This document shows, piece after piece, positions 8,965 to 16,268 of a stretch of DNA of 46,634 nt; positions within the stretch are counted from its first letter, which is position 1, and each line of letters opens with the position of its first letter. The DNA is from Candidatus Omnitrophota bacterium (GTDB lineage: Bacteria; Omnitrophota; Gorgyraeia; 2-01-FULL-45-10). The stretch lies in NCBI GenBank assembly GCA_028699255.1, contig JAQVUX010000008.1, forward strand, positions 67,715 through 114,348, in the 5' to 3' direction. The notes beneath the pieces are model-generated. The model was not told the DNA's origin. It ran no database searches and saw nothing but the letters and a program-made list of their open reading frames with translations. The translations under genes and the position numbers were made by a program.

Positions 8965-10812
8965 TTAATTTCCGCTCTTTACTTCTTCTGTTACATTCAC
9001 TATCATGCTCAATTCTTTGACAGGGTCTTTCCTGATGCCTTTGTCCGGCTCGCGGACTAAGCCCAGATCGTCGGCAGTTATCGATATCCTATACCGGCCC
9101 GGCTCCTGCGGCGCCTGCCATGCCTTGTCCCTGGTCTGCCTCTCATCGATAAACTTACCGCCTTCGGAGGTCCATTGCAGACTCAAAAGATCCTTTTCGC
9201 TCTCATCTTTAATCTTCTTGGGCAGGCGGCTCACATCTTCTTTGTCCTGCAGATATTCCGCGAACCTGTCTTCATCCGCCAATGTCGGCAGTGTAAATTT
9301 TATCTTCGCGCCGGGCTTCACCGTAACGACCGGCGTGCCATTTTCCGTATATGTTATTTCGAGTTTCTTATCTTCGCCCTTTGCGCCGCCCTTCAACCAT
9401 TCATTGGCATCACCCGCTTCTACCGGCACTATCTCCACGGTAGCCGGTTTCAGCGGTTCCCACATCCTATATTTATCTTTCGCTCCGAATGTATAGGAAG
9501 GATTCGAACCCTTCTTTATCTCTTTTATGTCTGTAATAATAATATCGGCGGTATAAGCATAAACACTGTTTATGTCTATCTTCTTCATGTCCTCGAGCGC
9601 TTTATCGTATTCCTTGTCGGCATAATGGGTAAGGCCTATGAAAACGTACGCGAGATCGCCTGTATTTTTCCTGTAATAATTCTTCACAAGTCTCTCAAGG
9701 CCGGGGAGAGATTCCTCTTTTGGAAATTCGCAGAAGTATATCCGGCAGAGTGTCTCAAACGCGCGGTCGAACCATACGGAATTCTGATAGGTGCCAAGAA
9801 ACTCCTCCAGACTGTTTACGGCGTTCTTGTAATCTTTCTCGTTGTAATAACATAAAGCGGTCTTATATTTACAATAATCCATAACCTTGGAGTCCGGATA
9901 ATCCGCGGCATAGGCTTCATAATATTTTCTCGCTTCACGATACCTGTTGCCCCCGAAATATTTTTCCGCTATCTCCATCGCCTTGGCGCCCATAACATCT
10001 TTATTAAAATAAGGGGCTCCGGCCTTCATATATATGTCGTATATCTCGGATGCGGCCCTGGTATTACCGCGGGCAAAATTCTTGTCGGCATCCTTCCTTA
10101 TGTCCTCGAGTATCTCCTGGGCCGTCTTCTGGTCGACCTTCGCGAGATACGCTATCTTCAGTTTGAGCGCATAGTCGCCGAGCCCTTTATTCACGAACTC
10201 GTCGGTCATTCTGTAGAGCTGTCTCTTGTTAAGCTCGCTATCGTTTGAGTATTTCGCTATCTTGTCCGACATGTCCGACAAAAACTCTTCCGCCATCTGC
10301 GGCTGGAACTCTTCTTTCGCGGCGAGAAATTTTAGGAGGTATATGTCGAGCATCAAATCCTTGGACTGCGCAGTAGCAAGCGCCTTCTCTATATAATCAG
10401 CGGCTTCATTACGATAGGTTTCGTTCAATGACATGTAGCGCCTGCCGGACTCGATATCATTCCTGCGCGAAAGGAACGCGAGCTCGTCTATCCTGGCCTT
10501 TGCGATAACATAATACAGCGAGGCCATATATTTAAAATTCGATTTCGTCTCGGCCATGCTCCGGACGTTTTCGGCAAATCTCTGGAAATCGTCGGCGCGG
10601 GCGCATTTAGCCATAGCCTCTTCGGCGGCTTTTATCACAGCCGCGTCGGAATCGGCGTGGGACATCCGCGCAAGTTCTTCGTCAAATTTTGCCGGTGGAA
10701 TCTGCTCCTGGCCGGAGGTGTCCTGAGATGCGTTATCGGCGGCGTGCGTAAAAGACAGCGGCGTTAAAAAAGCGCAGCTTATGGCAACCAATACGAATAT
10801 TATCTTTCTCAT
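8965..10812 (-). CDS. Exported TPR-repeat protein
   Basis: 615 residues with an N-terminal signal peptide (about 1-24, ending FTHAAD). Residues about 60-430 are almost entirely helical with tetratricopeptide-type pairs; the clearest are RYREARKYYEAYAADYPDSKV and CYYNEKDYKNAVNSLEEFL, of the outer-membrane-lipoprotein BamD/YbgF style. Residues about 460-615 look beta-rich: TVKPGAKIKFTLP and GRYRISITADD suggest an Ig- or PKD-like domain. There is no lipobox. The gene sits 20 bases after the 764-residue GH144-like enzyme and 17 before the membrane-GH94 fusion, so a periplasmic scaffold for glucan-active enzymes is reasonable but inferred. No enzymatic motif was seen. Confidence 0.75.
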   Translation of the reverse strand: MRKIIFVLVAISCAFLTPLSFTHAADNASQDTSGQEQIPPAKFDEELARMSHADSDAAVIKAAEEAMAKCARADDFQRFAENVRSMAETKSNFKYMASLYYVIAKARIDELAFLSRRNDIESGRRYMSLNETYRNEAADYIEKALATAQSKDLMLDIYLLKFLAAKEEFQPQMAEEFLSDMSDKIAKYSNDSELNKRQLYRMTDEFVNKGLGDYALKLKIAYLAKVDQKTAQEILEDIRKDADKNFARGNTRAASEIYDIYMKAGAPYFNKDVMGAKAMEIAEKYFGGNRYREARKYYEAYAADYPDSKVMDYCKYKTALCYYNEKDYKNAVNSLEEFLGTYQNSVWFDRAFETLCRIYFCEFPKEESLPGLERLVKNYYRKNTGDLAYVFIGLTHYADKEYDKALEDMKKIDINSVYAYTADIIITDIKEIKKGSNPSYTFGAKDKYRMWEPLKPATVEIVPVEAGDANEWLKGGAKGEDKKLEITYTENGTPVVTVKPGAKIKFTLPTLADEDRFAEYLQDKEDVSRLPKKIKDESEKDLLSLQWTSEGGKFIDERQTRDKAWQAPQEPGRYRISITADDLGLVREPDKGIRKDPVKELSMIVNVTEEVKSGN

Positions 10813-10832
10813 TTTTGCGCCCCTTCTTGTTT

Positions 10833-13127
10833 TTACTTCTTACCTTTTACTTTCGTAAAGCCCGCCCTCTGCAGGGCGCGTTTTATATCGGCATTCTTCA
10901 TAAAATTTTTCCATATAAAACCCGAACGGAAATTCTCGACCGGCAAAAGCATCATCGCTTCCCCTATGCCATAGTAGGTGGACGCGTACCAATCACGCGC
11001 CGGGTTAAACGAATCCTTAAGACCATATTGGCCCCAGAGCTTCGGATAGTTCACGTACATGTGCTTGAGCGCCGCCATCGAAAGATACGGCGTGAATACC
11101 ATAGATCCTGCCGGGGCCGTCGGAGACAGCGTATTGTCGTTCTCCGGCTCTCCGTTACCGGTCGGAGGAACTCCGAAATGCATCGTATAGCCCTCAGGCC
11201 TCGACATCGAGGTTATCCCCCAGTTGTTCTGGCCGAACCCTTTATATTTTTCCGCGTTGTCTATGCAGAACTGCCTGTTGGCGAGGGTGGCGTTAGTAGA
11301 ATTTTCGAACCAGTTTATCCCCTGCCTGTCCGCGATATCCTGAAAATTAAACCATATGTTAGCGTACTGGTATGAGAATAGGCTCCCGTGCCAGCTGTAT
11401 ATAAAACTCTTCCCGTCTTTGTAGGCATCTTTATTTCTTGCCCAGGCGTAAAACACATCAGGTGGCGCCGGATAAGTAGGAGAGCCTATGGCAAGAAGAG
11501 TTATCAATACGACTTCATCCGTATAGTAGTCCCAGTAAGAACTTAAAAATCCACGCTCCGGAGACCATCCCATGGAATAACAATTATACCATCCGCCCTG
11601 GTCTGTGTTCAGGAACTTTTCCCACTCGACTCTCTTATATAATTCTTCGGCTTTAGTTTTTATCTCCTGGCCGAAATATTCACCGGCCGTAATGGCGCCC
11701 GCCACAAGTATAGCCGTATCGACCGTCGATATCTCACTCTTGCCGGCGCGCTTACCATTGTGGGGATTCAGGAAATGGTAGAAAAATCCGTATTTACCTT
11801 CCGCGAGCGGCTCGGCATCTTTAGACTTCGGCAGGAATGTATCGAGTGTCTTCGATATCCGCCCCTTCGCTTCCTTTTTATCTATCCAGCCGCGCTCGGC
11901 TCCGACGCACAGGGCGGCCAGGCCAAAACCTGTCGATGCGATGGACGCGTCCCCTCCGCCGGAAGTATCGGCGAAAAGTCCCGTCACAGGATTCTGGTGT
12001 TCATTAAAAAACTCAAAAGCTTTCCGCTCGACCAGATCTAAAAACTCATCGTCTGTAATAGGCTCAACGCCGCAATCTATCAGGACACCGGTGACTTTCT
12101 CAGTGCCATTGATATCGGTGGCAACCGCCCGGACCTGATAATTGTAAAGCTGTCTTGCGTTATCGAGCGTCCACTCTACCTTATATATCTTTTTGCTGAC
12201 ATCGTAATCATACCCTATCGTCTTCCAATTCGTGCCCTTATCTACGCTGTATTCAAATCTTACACTCTCTATGAGGGGATTGTCTTTAGAGGTCTCGGCC
12301 TTTATCGCAAGTACGCTCAAACCTTTCAGGGCGAAACATTGTTTGGCGGCGGAACCGTTTACCGTAAAAGAAGCCGCTATCGGAGAGTTTATCTCGTTGC
12401 CCGGATGAACATCGAATATTTCCGGCGGCTTGGAACCGAATATTATGTCGTCTATGTAAACTGTACCTTCCTTATTACCGGATTTATTCTCAAATACAAA
12501 AACAAGCTCGATTATCTTCGACCAGTCGGTAATCTTCGAAAAATATTTTAAAGGTATCGTAAGCTTCTGCCATTCCTTAGATATCTTGCCGGATCTTAAA
12601 AATGCGTTCGCGTATACGAAACTCGTTATATCCTTATCGAACATGAAGAGCCCGTTACCATCGGCATCCTGATGAAGCTCTATCTTCATATCGCCCTCTT
12701 CCTGGGCGCCTTTTATCCATAGCGAAATGTAATTATATCCGCGCAGATCGAGCGGCGCGGTCGCATCCTTTTTATCAGGGAGCTGTTTGCCCAGCTTCAT
12801 CCAGTAAAAAGCGTATTCGCCGAGGTTCCGGACATCGAAATCGAGCCGGACGGAATAACCGTTGTCTCCGTGCGTGAATCCTTCGTCAGGGATGGCTGTG
12901 GGATACATTGTGCCGGGCTTTGTGTCTTTACCGCCGGAGATGCCGCCCAGGGAATTGGTAAGAGTTCCGTCGTTGTAATTCATAAGCACGATCGGCGCGA
13001 CCGCTTTAGCGGCGCCGGACGTGGAAGTGTCTTGTGCCGAATATAATGGTGATATATTTAATATAAGCCCGATGATGGCGGAAAGAAAAGATATGAATGC
13101 TATTTTTTGTTTTATTGGATAGGCCAT
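10833..13127 (-). CDS. Exported GH144-like endo-beta-1,2-glucanase with CBM-like and Ig-like domains
   Basis: 764 residues. An N-terminal hydrophobic segment (about 6-28) predicts export. Residues about 45-232 are the CBM-like beta-sandwich shared with neighbouring proteins (VYIDDIIFGS at its end). Residues about 238-352 resemble an Ig/fibronectin-like spacer (RFEYSVDKGTNWKTIGYDYD, YQVRAVATD). Residues about 356-764 are a PF10091/GH144-type domain: EFFNEHQNPVTGLF, GFFYHFLNPHNGKRA, SEISTVDTAILVAGA, YYTDEVVLITLLAIGSPT, WGITS and APAGSMVFTP, closing with a YYGIGEAMMLLPVENFRSG motif. Characterised GH144 enzymes hydrolyse or transfer on beta-1,2-glucan; fine specificity is unknown here. It closely parallels the 414-residue enzyme at 21369-22613, which lacks the accessory domains. 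The ribosome site is a modest AGGT before ATG. A long hairpin (13146-13203) separates it from the upstream CBM-like gene. Confidence 0.82.
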   Translation of the reverse strand: MAYPIKQKIAFISFLSAIIGLILNISPLYSAQDTSTSGAAKAVAPIVLMNYNDGTLTNSLGGISGGKDTKPGTMYPTAIPDEGFTHGDNGYSVRLDFDVRNLGEYAFYWMKLGKQLPDKKDATAPLDLRGYNYISLWIKGAQEEGDMKIELHQDADGNGLFMFDKDITSFVYANAFLRSGKISKEWQKLTIPLKYFSKITDWSKIIELVFVFENKSGNKEGTVYIDDIIFGSKPPEIFDVHPGNEINSPIAASFTVNGSAAKQCFALKGLSVLAIKAETSKDNPLIESVRFEYSVDKGTNWKTIGYDYDVSKKIYKVEWTLDNARQLYNYQVRAVATDINGTEKVTGVLIDCGVEPITDDEFLDLVERKAFEFFNEHQNPVTGLFADTSGGGDASIASTGFGLAALCVGAERGWIDKKEAKGRISKTLDTFLPKSKDAEPLAEGKYGFFYHFLNPHNGKRAGKSEISTVDTAILVAGAITAGEYFGQEIKTKAEELYKRVEWEKFLNTDQGGWYNCYSMGWSPERGFLSSYWDYYTDEVVLITLLAIGSPTYPAPPDVFYAWARNKDAYKDGKSFIYSWHGSLFSYQYANIWFNFQDIADRQGINWFENSTNATLANRQFCIDNAEKYKGFGQNNWGITSMSRPEGYTMHFGVPPTGNGEPENDNTLSPTAPAGSMVFTPYLSMAALKHMYVNYPKLWGQYGLKDSFNPARDWYASTYYGIGEAMMLLPVENFRSGFIWKNFMKNADIKRALQRAGFTKVKGKK

Positions 13128-13145
13128 AGTTACCTATTTTTTCAT

Positions 13146-13203
13146 CGTTGCGAGTGAAGCAATCTCTTTTTTTCAAAGAGACTGCCTCACTTCGCCCGCA
13201 ACG
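13146..13203. repeat. Imperfect palindrome (hairpin) between CBM-like and GH144-like genes
   Basis: The 97-bp gap contains arms at 13146-13169 and 13175-13203 that pair through CGTTGCG, GAAG, CA and CTCTTT blocks across a 5-base loop. The arms carry a GCGAGTGAAGCAATCTC-like string reminiscent of a dispersed GCGAGYGAAG...CAATCTC repeat seen in many environmental bacterial genomes. No U-tract follows on the minus strand, so an intrinsic terminator is unlikely; attenuation or mRNA-end protection is possible. Confidence 0.7.
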
Positions 13204-13224
13204 AAAACTATTTTTGTGCAGTTA

Positions 13225-13842
13225 CTATTTGTTCTTTGTAAATCTGATATCGTCGATGTAGATTACGCCCTTCTTGTTGGACGCGATCCTGTCTTCAAAT
13301 ACGATAACAAACTCGGTCAGGTTAGAGAAATCGGTAAGCCCTTTGAAATCCTTCAAAGGAACCACGATATCCTGCCACTGATCGGATATGTTTGTAACGT
13401 AATAACGGCCAACCTGCTTGCTCGCGTTCTTCAGCTCAAGCTTGAAAACCGTAGTATAACCGGCTTTCGCATCGCCCTTTACTCTTAACGCTACATTGTC
13501 ATACTTTGAAGCATCCAGGTTCTGAAGGAACATCCAGAATCCGTTGTACGCCGGGTTCTTTGACTCGACGCTGTACTCAAGTTTCATAGCGAAACCTTTG
13601 GTGCCGTACCTGTTGACGCTGTCAAAAGACTCCGTGCATCCCTGCGAAAAATCTGTGGGATCCTTGCTCCACGCGCCAAAATCACCACCGATATTATTCG
13701 GCTTCTCTCCGGCATCGAAATCGGATACCATAAGCTCACCGGCCGCGCTGGCTACCGGCTTTTCGGCGGCAAACGCCTGCGGCAACACTACCGCGCACGC
13801 CATGGCTATAACTGCAAATACATAAGCCATTTTTTTCATCAT
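13225..13842 (-). CDS. Secreted stand-alone CBM-like (galactose-binding fold) protein
   Basis: 205 residues with a clear signal peptide (about 1-25, ending QAFAAE). The rest is a single beta-sandwich of CBM11/CIA30 type: GELMVSDFDAGEKPNNIGG at the start, NGFWMFLQNLDASKYDNVAL in the middle, VFKLELKN, WQDIVVPLKDFKGLTDFSNL, and VIYIDDIRFTK at the end. The same fold occurs as the N-terminal domain of the 687- and 764-residue enzymes and, more divergently, of the 2042-residue membrane protein. No catalytic domain is attached, so it probably binds the same glycan in the periplasm or at the surface; the ligand is inferred only from context. GGGGGAAG lies just upstream of the ATG. It is the first gene after the two-component system and may begin the second glucan operon. 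Confidence 0.8.
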   Translation of the reverse strand: MMKKMAYVFAVIAMACAVVLPQAFAAEKPVASAAGELMVSDFDAGEKPNNIGGDFGAWSKDPTDFSQGCTESFDSVNRYGTKGFAMKLEYSVESKNPAYNGFWMFLQNLDASKYDNVALRVKGDAKAGYTTVFKLELKNASKQVGRYYVTNISDQWQDIVVPLKDFKGLTDFSNLTEFVIVFEDRIASNKKGVIYIDDIRFTKNK

Positions 13843-13964
13843 AACTTCCCCCTTTCAAATTTACGAAGCTTCCTAAAGCTTCATGCCCTAAGTATATCTT
13901 AATAGCCATTAAATACCTATTAGAGCAGTATTAAAATATTTTAATGTTAGGAAAAAAAGACAGG
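13843..13964 (-). promoter_or_regulatory. Likely promoter/operator region upstream of the CBM-like gene
   Basis: This 122-bp gap follows the histidine kinase and precedes the CBM-like gene. It contains a perfect 16-bp palindrome ATTAAAATATTTTAAT (13930-13945) and an inverted repeat with arms GAAGCTT/AAGCTTC around four bases (13865-13882). A TATACT hexamer on the minus strand (about 13891-13896) could be a -10 box, but no good -35 was found. The palindromes are candidate binding sites, possibly for the adjacent OmpR-type regulator. Confidence 0.45.
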
Positions 13965-15428
13965 TCATAACGGCAGGATTATTACGAAGGATGTTCCTTT
14001 TCCTGGAATGCTATCTATGTCTATGCGGCCTTTATGCGCATCGACGATCGATTTGACTATGCTAAGGCCGAGGCCGAAGCCGTGGACGCCCCTCGCGCTA
14101 TGCACACGGTAAAACCTGTCGAATATGTGCTCGATATCGCCTTTAGGTATCCCGACACCGGTATCTTTGACTATAACTTTTACGTTTTTATCGCCCCCCT
14201 CCACCCTAACCCCGACCGATCCCCCTTGAGGCGTATATTTAACTGCGTTATCTATTATATTAAGGAAGAGCTGTTTCAACTGTTTCTCGTCTCCTGTAAC
14301 AGCGGCCCCCTCTATTCCACCGAAACTTACATCAACTTTTTTCAGATCGGAGAGCTTCCTGATACTATTTATAACGCTTTTAAGCAGTAGCCCCACATCC
14401 ACCCGTGTCCTCTCCGGCATTATCTTTTTCGACTCGAAACTCGCCAGCATCAGAAGGTTCTCCACAAGCCGAGTCATCTTGTCGACTTCCTCAAGACTGG
14501 ATCTGAGTACAGTTTCATATTCGTCGGGAGCGCGCATCTTTTTCAGGACAACCTCGAACTCTCCTTTTAATATGGTAAGCGGCGTCTTGAGCTCGTGTGA
14601 TAAGTCCTCGAACAGATGCCTCTGCGACGTAAAAGTAGCGTCGAGACGAGCCAACATATCATTGAATGTTTCGGCAAGCTTCTGTATCTCATCCTTGGTG
14701 TCCGGAATGGCGAGCTTCATCTTCATGTTCTCGGCCGTTATATCGTGGATAGTGCGAATCATGCTGTCGACCGGCCGCAACGTCATGGTCGCGAGGAACG
14801 CGCCCATGACCCCCGTAATCAATACAGTGATCGGAAAGAGTATGAATATGGTGACTTTAAGACTATAGAGCGCGTTATTTATGGGATCGAGGGGGCTTCC
14901 GACCTGAACTATGTATTCCACGCTTTCATTCTGTATCGCGGGCGCGATGAATACGCGGAAGAGTTGTACTTTTTTCGTGGGAAACGACGAGCGCAGGGTC
15001 TCGAACGTACTTCTGCCCTGCAGGGCCGCGTAAAGTGTCTGGTCGGACACGCTCGTTATGCCCTGGGTATTTTTCGACGATGCTACTATGTCGCCCTTCG
15101 CGTCGAATATCTGCACTATGATATTAAGCAGTTTCGGGTCTTTCGATTTTGCCTCGACCCAGCGATGCGCGATGGTGGGAAAATCGACATATTCTCCGTC
15201 GGTCTCGGCGTTAGCGCCATAACGCATCGTCCCGAGCCTCTCGGTGGACCAATAGGTGCTGATGGCCGATACTATGCCTTCCGCTCTCGACCTTAAGAGG
15301 GTATCCATGTTTTCGCAAAGGGACTTGCTCACCTGATGATATAGTATGGCGCTGAATACGGAGAGTGTCATGGCCAGTATGGCCATGTAGATGATCGTTA
15401 TCTTAAAGCGGATGGATTTATGGAACAT
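13965..15428 (-). CDS. Membrane sensor histidine kinase (HAMP-HisKA-HATPase)
   Basis: 487 residues. Helix 1 (about 8-28) and helix 2 (about 183-211, ILFPITVLITGVMGAFLA) bracket an extracytoplasmic sensor region of about 155 residues without a recognisable ligand motif. A HAMP linker follows (about 212-265), then the HisKA dimerisation helix with the phospho-acceptor histidine in LSHELKTPLTILKGE (about residue 278), and the ATPase with N-box IIDNAVKYTP, G1-box DTGVGIP and G2-box GFGLGLS. This is the EnvZ/CusS-like class. It starts 5 bases after the response regulator stop, with AAGG serving as ribosome site inside the regulator's end, so the pair is co-transcribed and presumably cognate. Its position between the two glucan gene groups suggests control of one or both, which is inference. 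Confidence 0.95.
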   Translation of the reverse strand: MFHKSIRFKITIIYMAILAMTLSVFSAILYHQVSKSLCENMDTLLRSRAEGIVSAISTYWSTERLGTMRYGANAETDGEYVDFPTIAHRWVEAKSKDPKLLNIIVQIFDAKGDIVASSKNTQGITSVSDQTLYAALQGRSTFETLRSSFPTKKVQLFRVFIAPAIQNESVEYIVQVGSPLDPINNALYSLKVTIFILFPITVLITGVMGAFLATMTLRPVDSMIRTIHDITAENMKMKLAIPDTKDEIQKLAETFNDMLARLDATFTSQRHLFEDLSHELKTPLTILKGEFEVVLKKMRAPDEYETVLRSSLEEVDKMTRLVENLLMLASFESKKIMPERTRVDVGLLLKSVINSIRKLSDLKKVDVSFGGIEGAAVTGDEKQLKQLFLNIIDNAVKYTPQGGSVGVRVEGGDKNVKVIVKDTGVGIPKGDIEHIFDRFYRVHSARGVHGFGLGLSIVKSIVDAHKGRIDIDSIPGKGTSFVIILPL

Positions 15429-15433
15429 GAGCC

Positions 15434-16105
15434 TTATTCCTTCAGTATATACCCTCTGCCTCTTACAGTGTGGATCAATTTCTTTTTGGCGCCGGAATCT
15501 ACCTTATTTCGCAGATAGTTTATGTACACATCTATTACGTTCGTGAACGTATCGAAATCTATGTCCCAGACATGCTCCGATATCATGGTGCGCGTAACGA
15601 CCTTGCCGGCGTTGCGCATAAGATATTCCAGGAGAGCGTATTCCTTCGATGTCAGCTCTATTTCTTTACCCGAGCGCGTAACCTTGTGAGTATGAAGATC
15701 AAACAGGAGATCGGCCACGTGCAATTTCGTCTCCTCCTGCACTTCGCTCTTCTTCCGCAATATCGCCCGTATCCTCGCCAGAAGCTCCTCGAAAGCAAAC
15801 GGTTTAGTCAGATAATCATCCGCCCCGGCGTCAAGACCGGTTACCTTGTCCTTGACGGCATCCTTGGCGGTGAGCATTATAATGGGTGAGGGTATCTTCT
15901 CTTCTCTCAACACTTTACACACCTGAATACCATCGAGCTTCGGCAGGAGCAGATCGAGAAGAATGAGATCGTAATTATTCGTTTTGGCGAGAAAAAGACC
16001 GTTTTCGCCGTCGCCGGCGGTATCGACAGCATACCCCTCTTCCTTAAGTCCGCGCTTAATGAAGTCGGCTATCTTCTTCTCGTCTTCGATGACCAATATG
16101 CGCAT
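15434..16105 (-). CDS. OmpR/PhoB-family response regulator
   Basis: 223 residues. The receiver domain (1-118) carries the acidic pair EDE near residues 7-9, the phospho-acceptor Asp51 in LILLDLLLP, the switch Thr in MLTAKD and Lys in YLTKPF. A winged-helix DNA-binding domain occupies about 128-222 (ELTSKEYALLEYLMRNAG, RTMISEHVWDIDFDTFTNVIDVYINYLR, IHTVRGRGYIL). It is a DNA-binding transcription regulator activated by the adjacent kinase. GAGG lies 7 bases before the ATG. The upstream gap contains the palindromic repeat element at 16128-16268, which may separate it from the GH94 operon or influence its transcription. Family assignment is firm; targets are unknown. Confidence 0.96.
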   Translation of the reverse strand: MRILVIEDEKKIADFIKRGLKEEGYAVDTAGDGENGLFLAKTNNYDLILLDLLLPKLDGIQVCKVLREEKIPSPIIMLTAKDAVKDKVTGLDAGADDYLTKPFAFEELLARIRAILRKKSEVQEETKLHVADLLFDLHTHKVTRSGKEIELTSKEYALLEYLMRNAGKVVTRTMISEHVWDIDFDTFTNVIDVYINYLRNKVDSGAKKKLIHTVRGRGYILKE

Positions 16106-16127
16106 ATTGCCTCTTGGTGACCCTTAA

Positions 16128-16268
16128 CCCATTACCACTTTTTAGACCAAATCAACCGCGTAGGTTGAAGCACATGGACTAAGTCAACCGCGTAGGTTGA
16201 AGCACATTTACCACCTGTAACCTACGCGGTTGACTTACTATGTGATTTACTATCCCATTACCACTTTT
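16128..16268. mobile_element. Candidate miniature palindromic element flanked by a 15-bp direct repeat
   Basis: The sequence CCCATTACCACTTTT occurs at 16128-16142 and again at 16254-16268. Between them are two direct copies of TCAACCGCGTAGGTTGAAG... (16152-16175 and 16184-16207, period 32) and one inverted copy. The second and third form a perfect 19-bp stem, 16180-16198 with 16219-16237, around a 20-base loop. The distal flank, read on the minus strand, still encodes K-V-V-M-G-stop, the same C terminus that the GH94 gene now has at 16250. This looks like an insertion that duplicated the gene's last codons. Copies of the AACCGCGTAGGTT core also occur inside the giant gene near 46016 and 46620. 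The mobile interpretation is inference. Confidence 0.6.

Noticed and set aside
14616-15296. 226-codon plus-strand open frame
   Set aside because: It is antisense to the well-supported histidine kinase; the Arg/Tyr-rich composition is typical of shadow frames. The same applies to the other long plus-strand frames.
16152-16237. CRISPR-like direct repeats
   Set aside because: There are only two direct copies plus one inverted copy, spacers of about 8 bases, and no cas genes; a palindromic element fits better.
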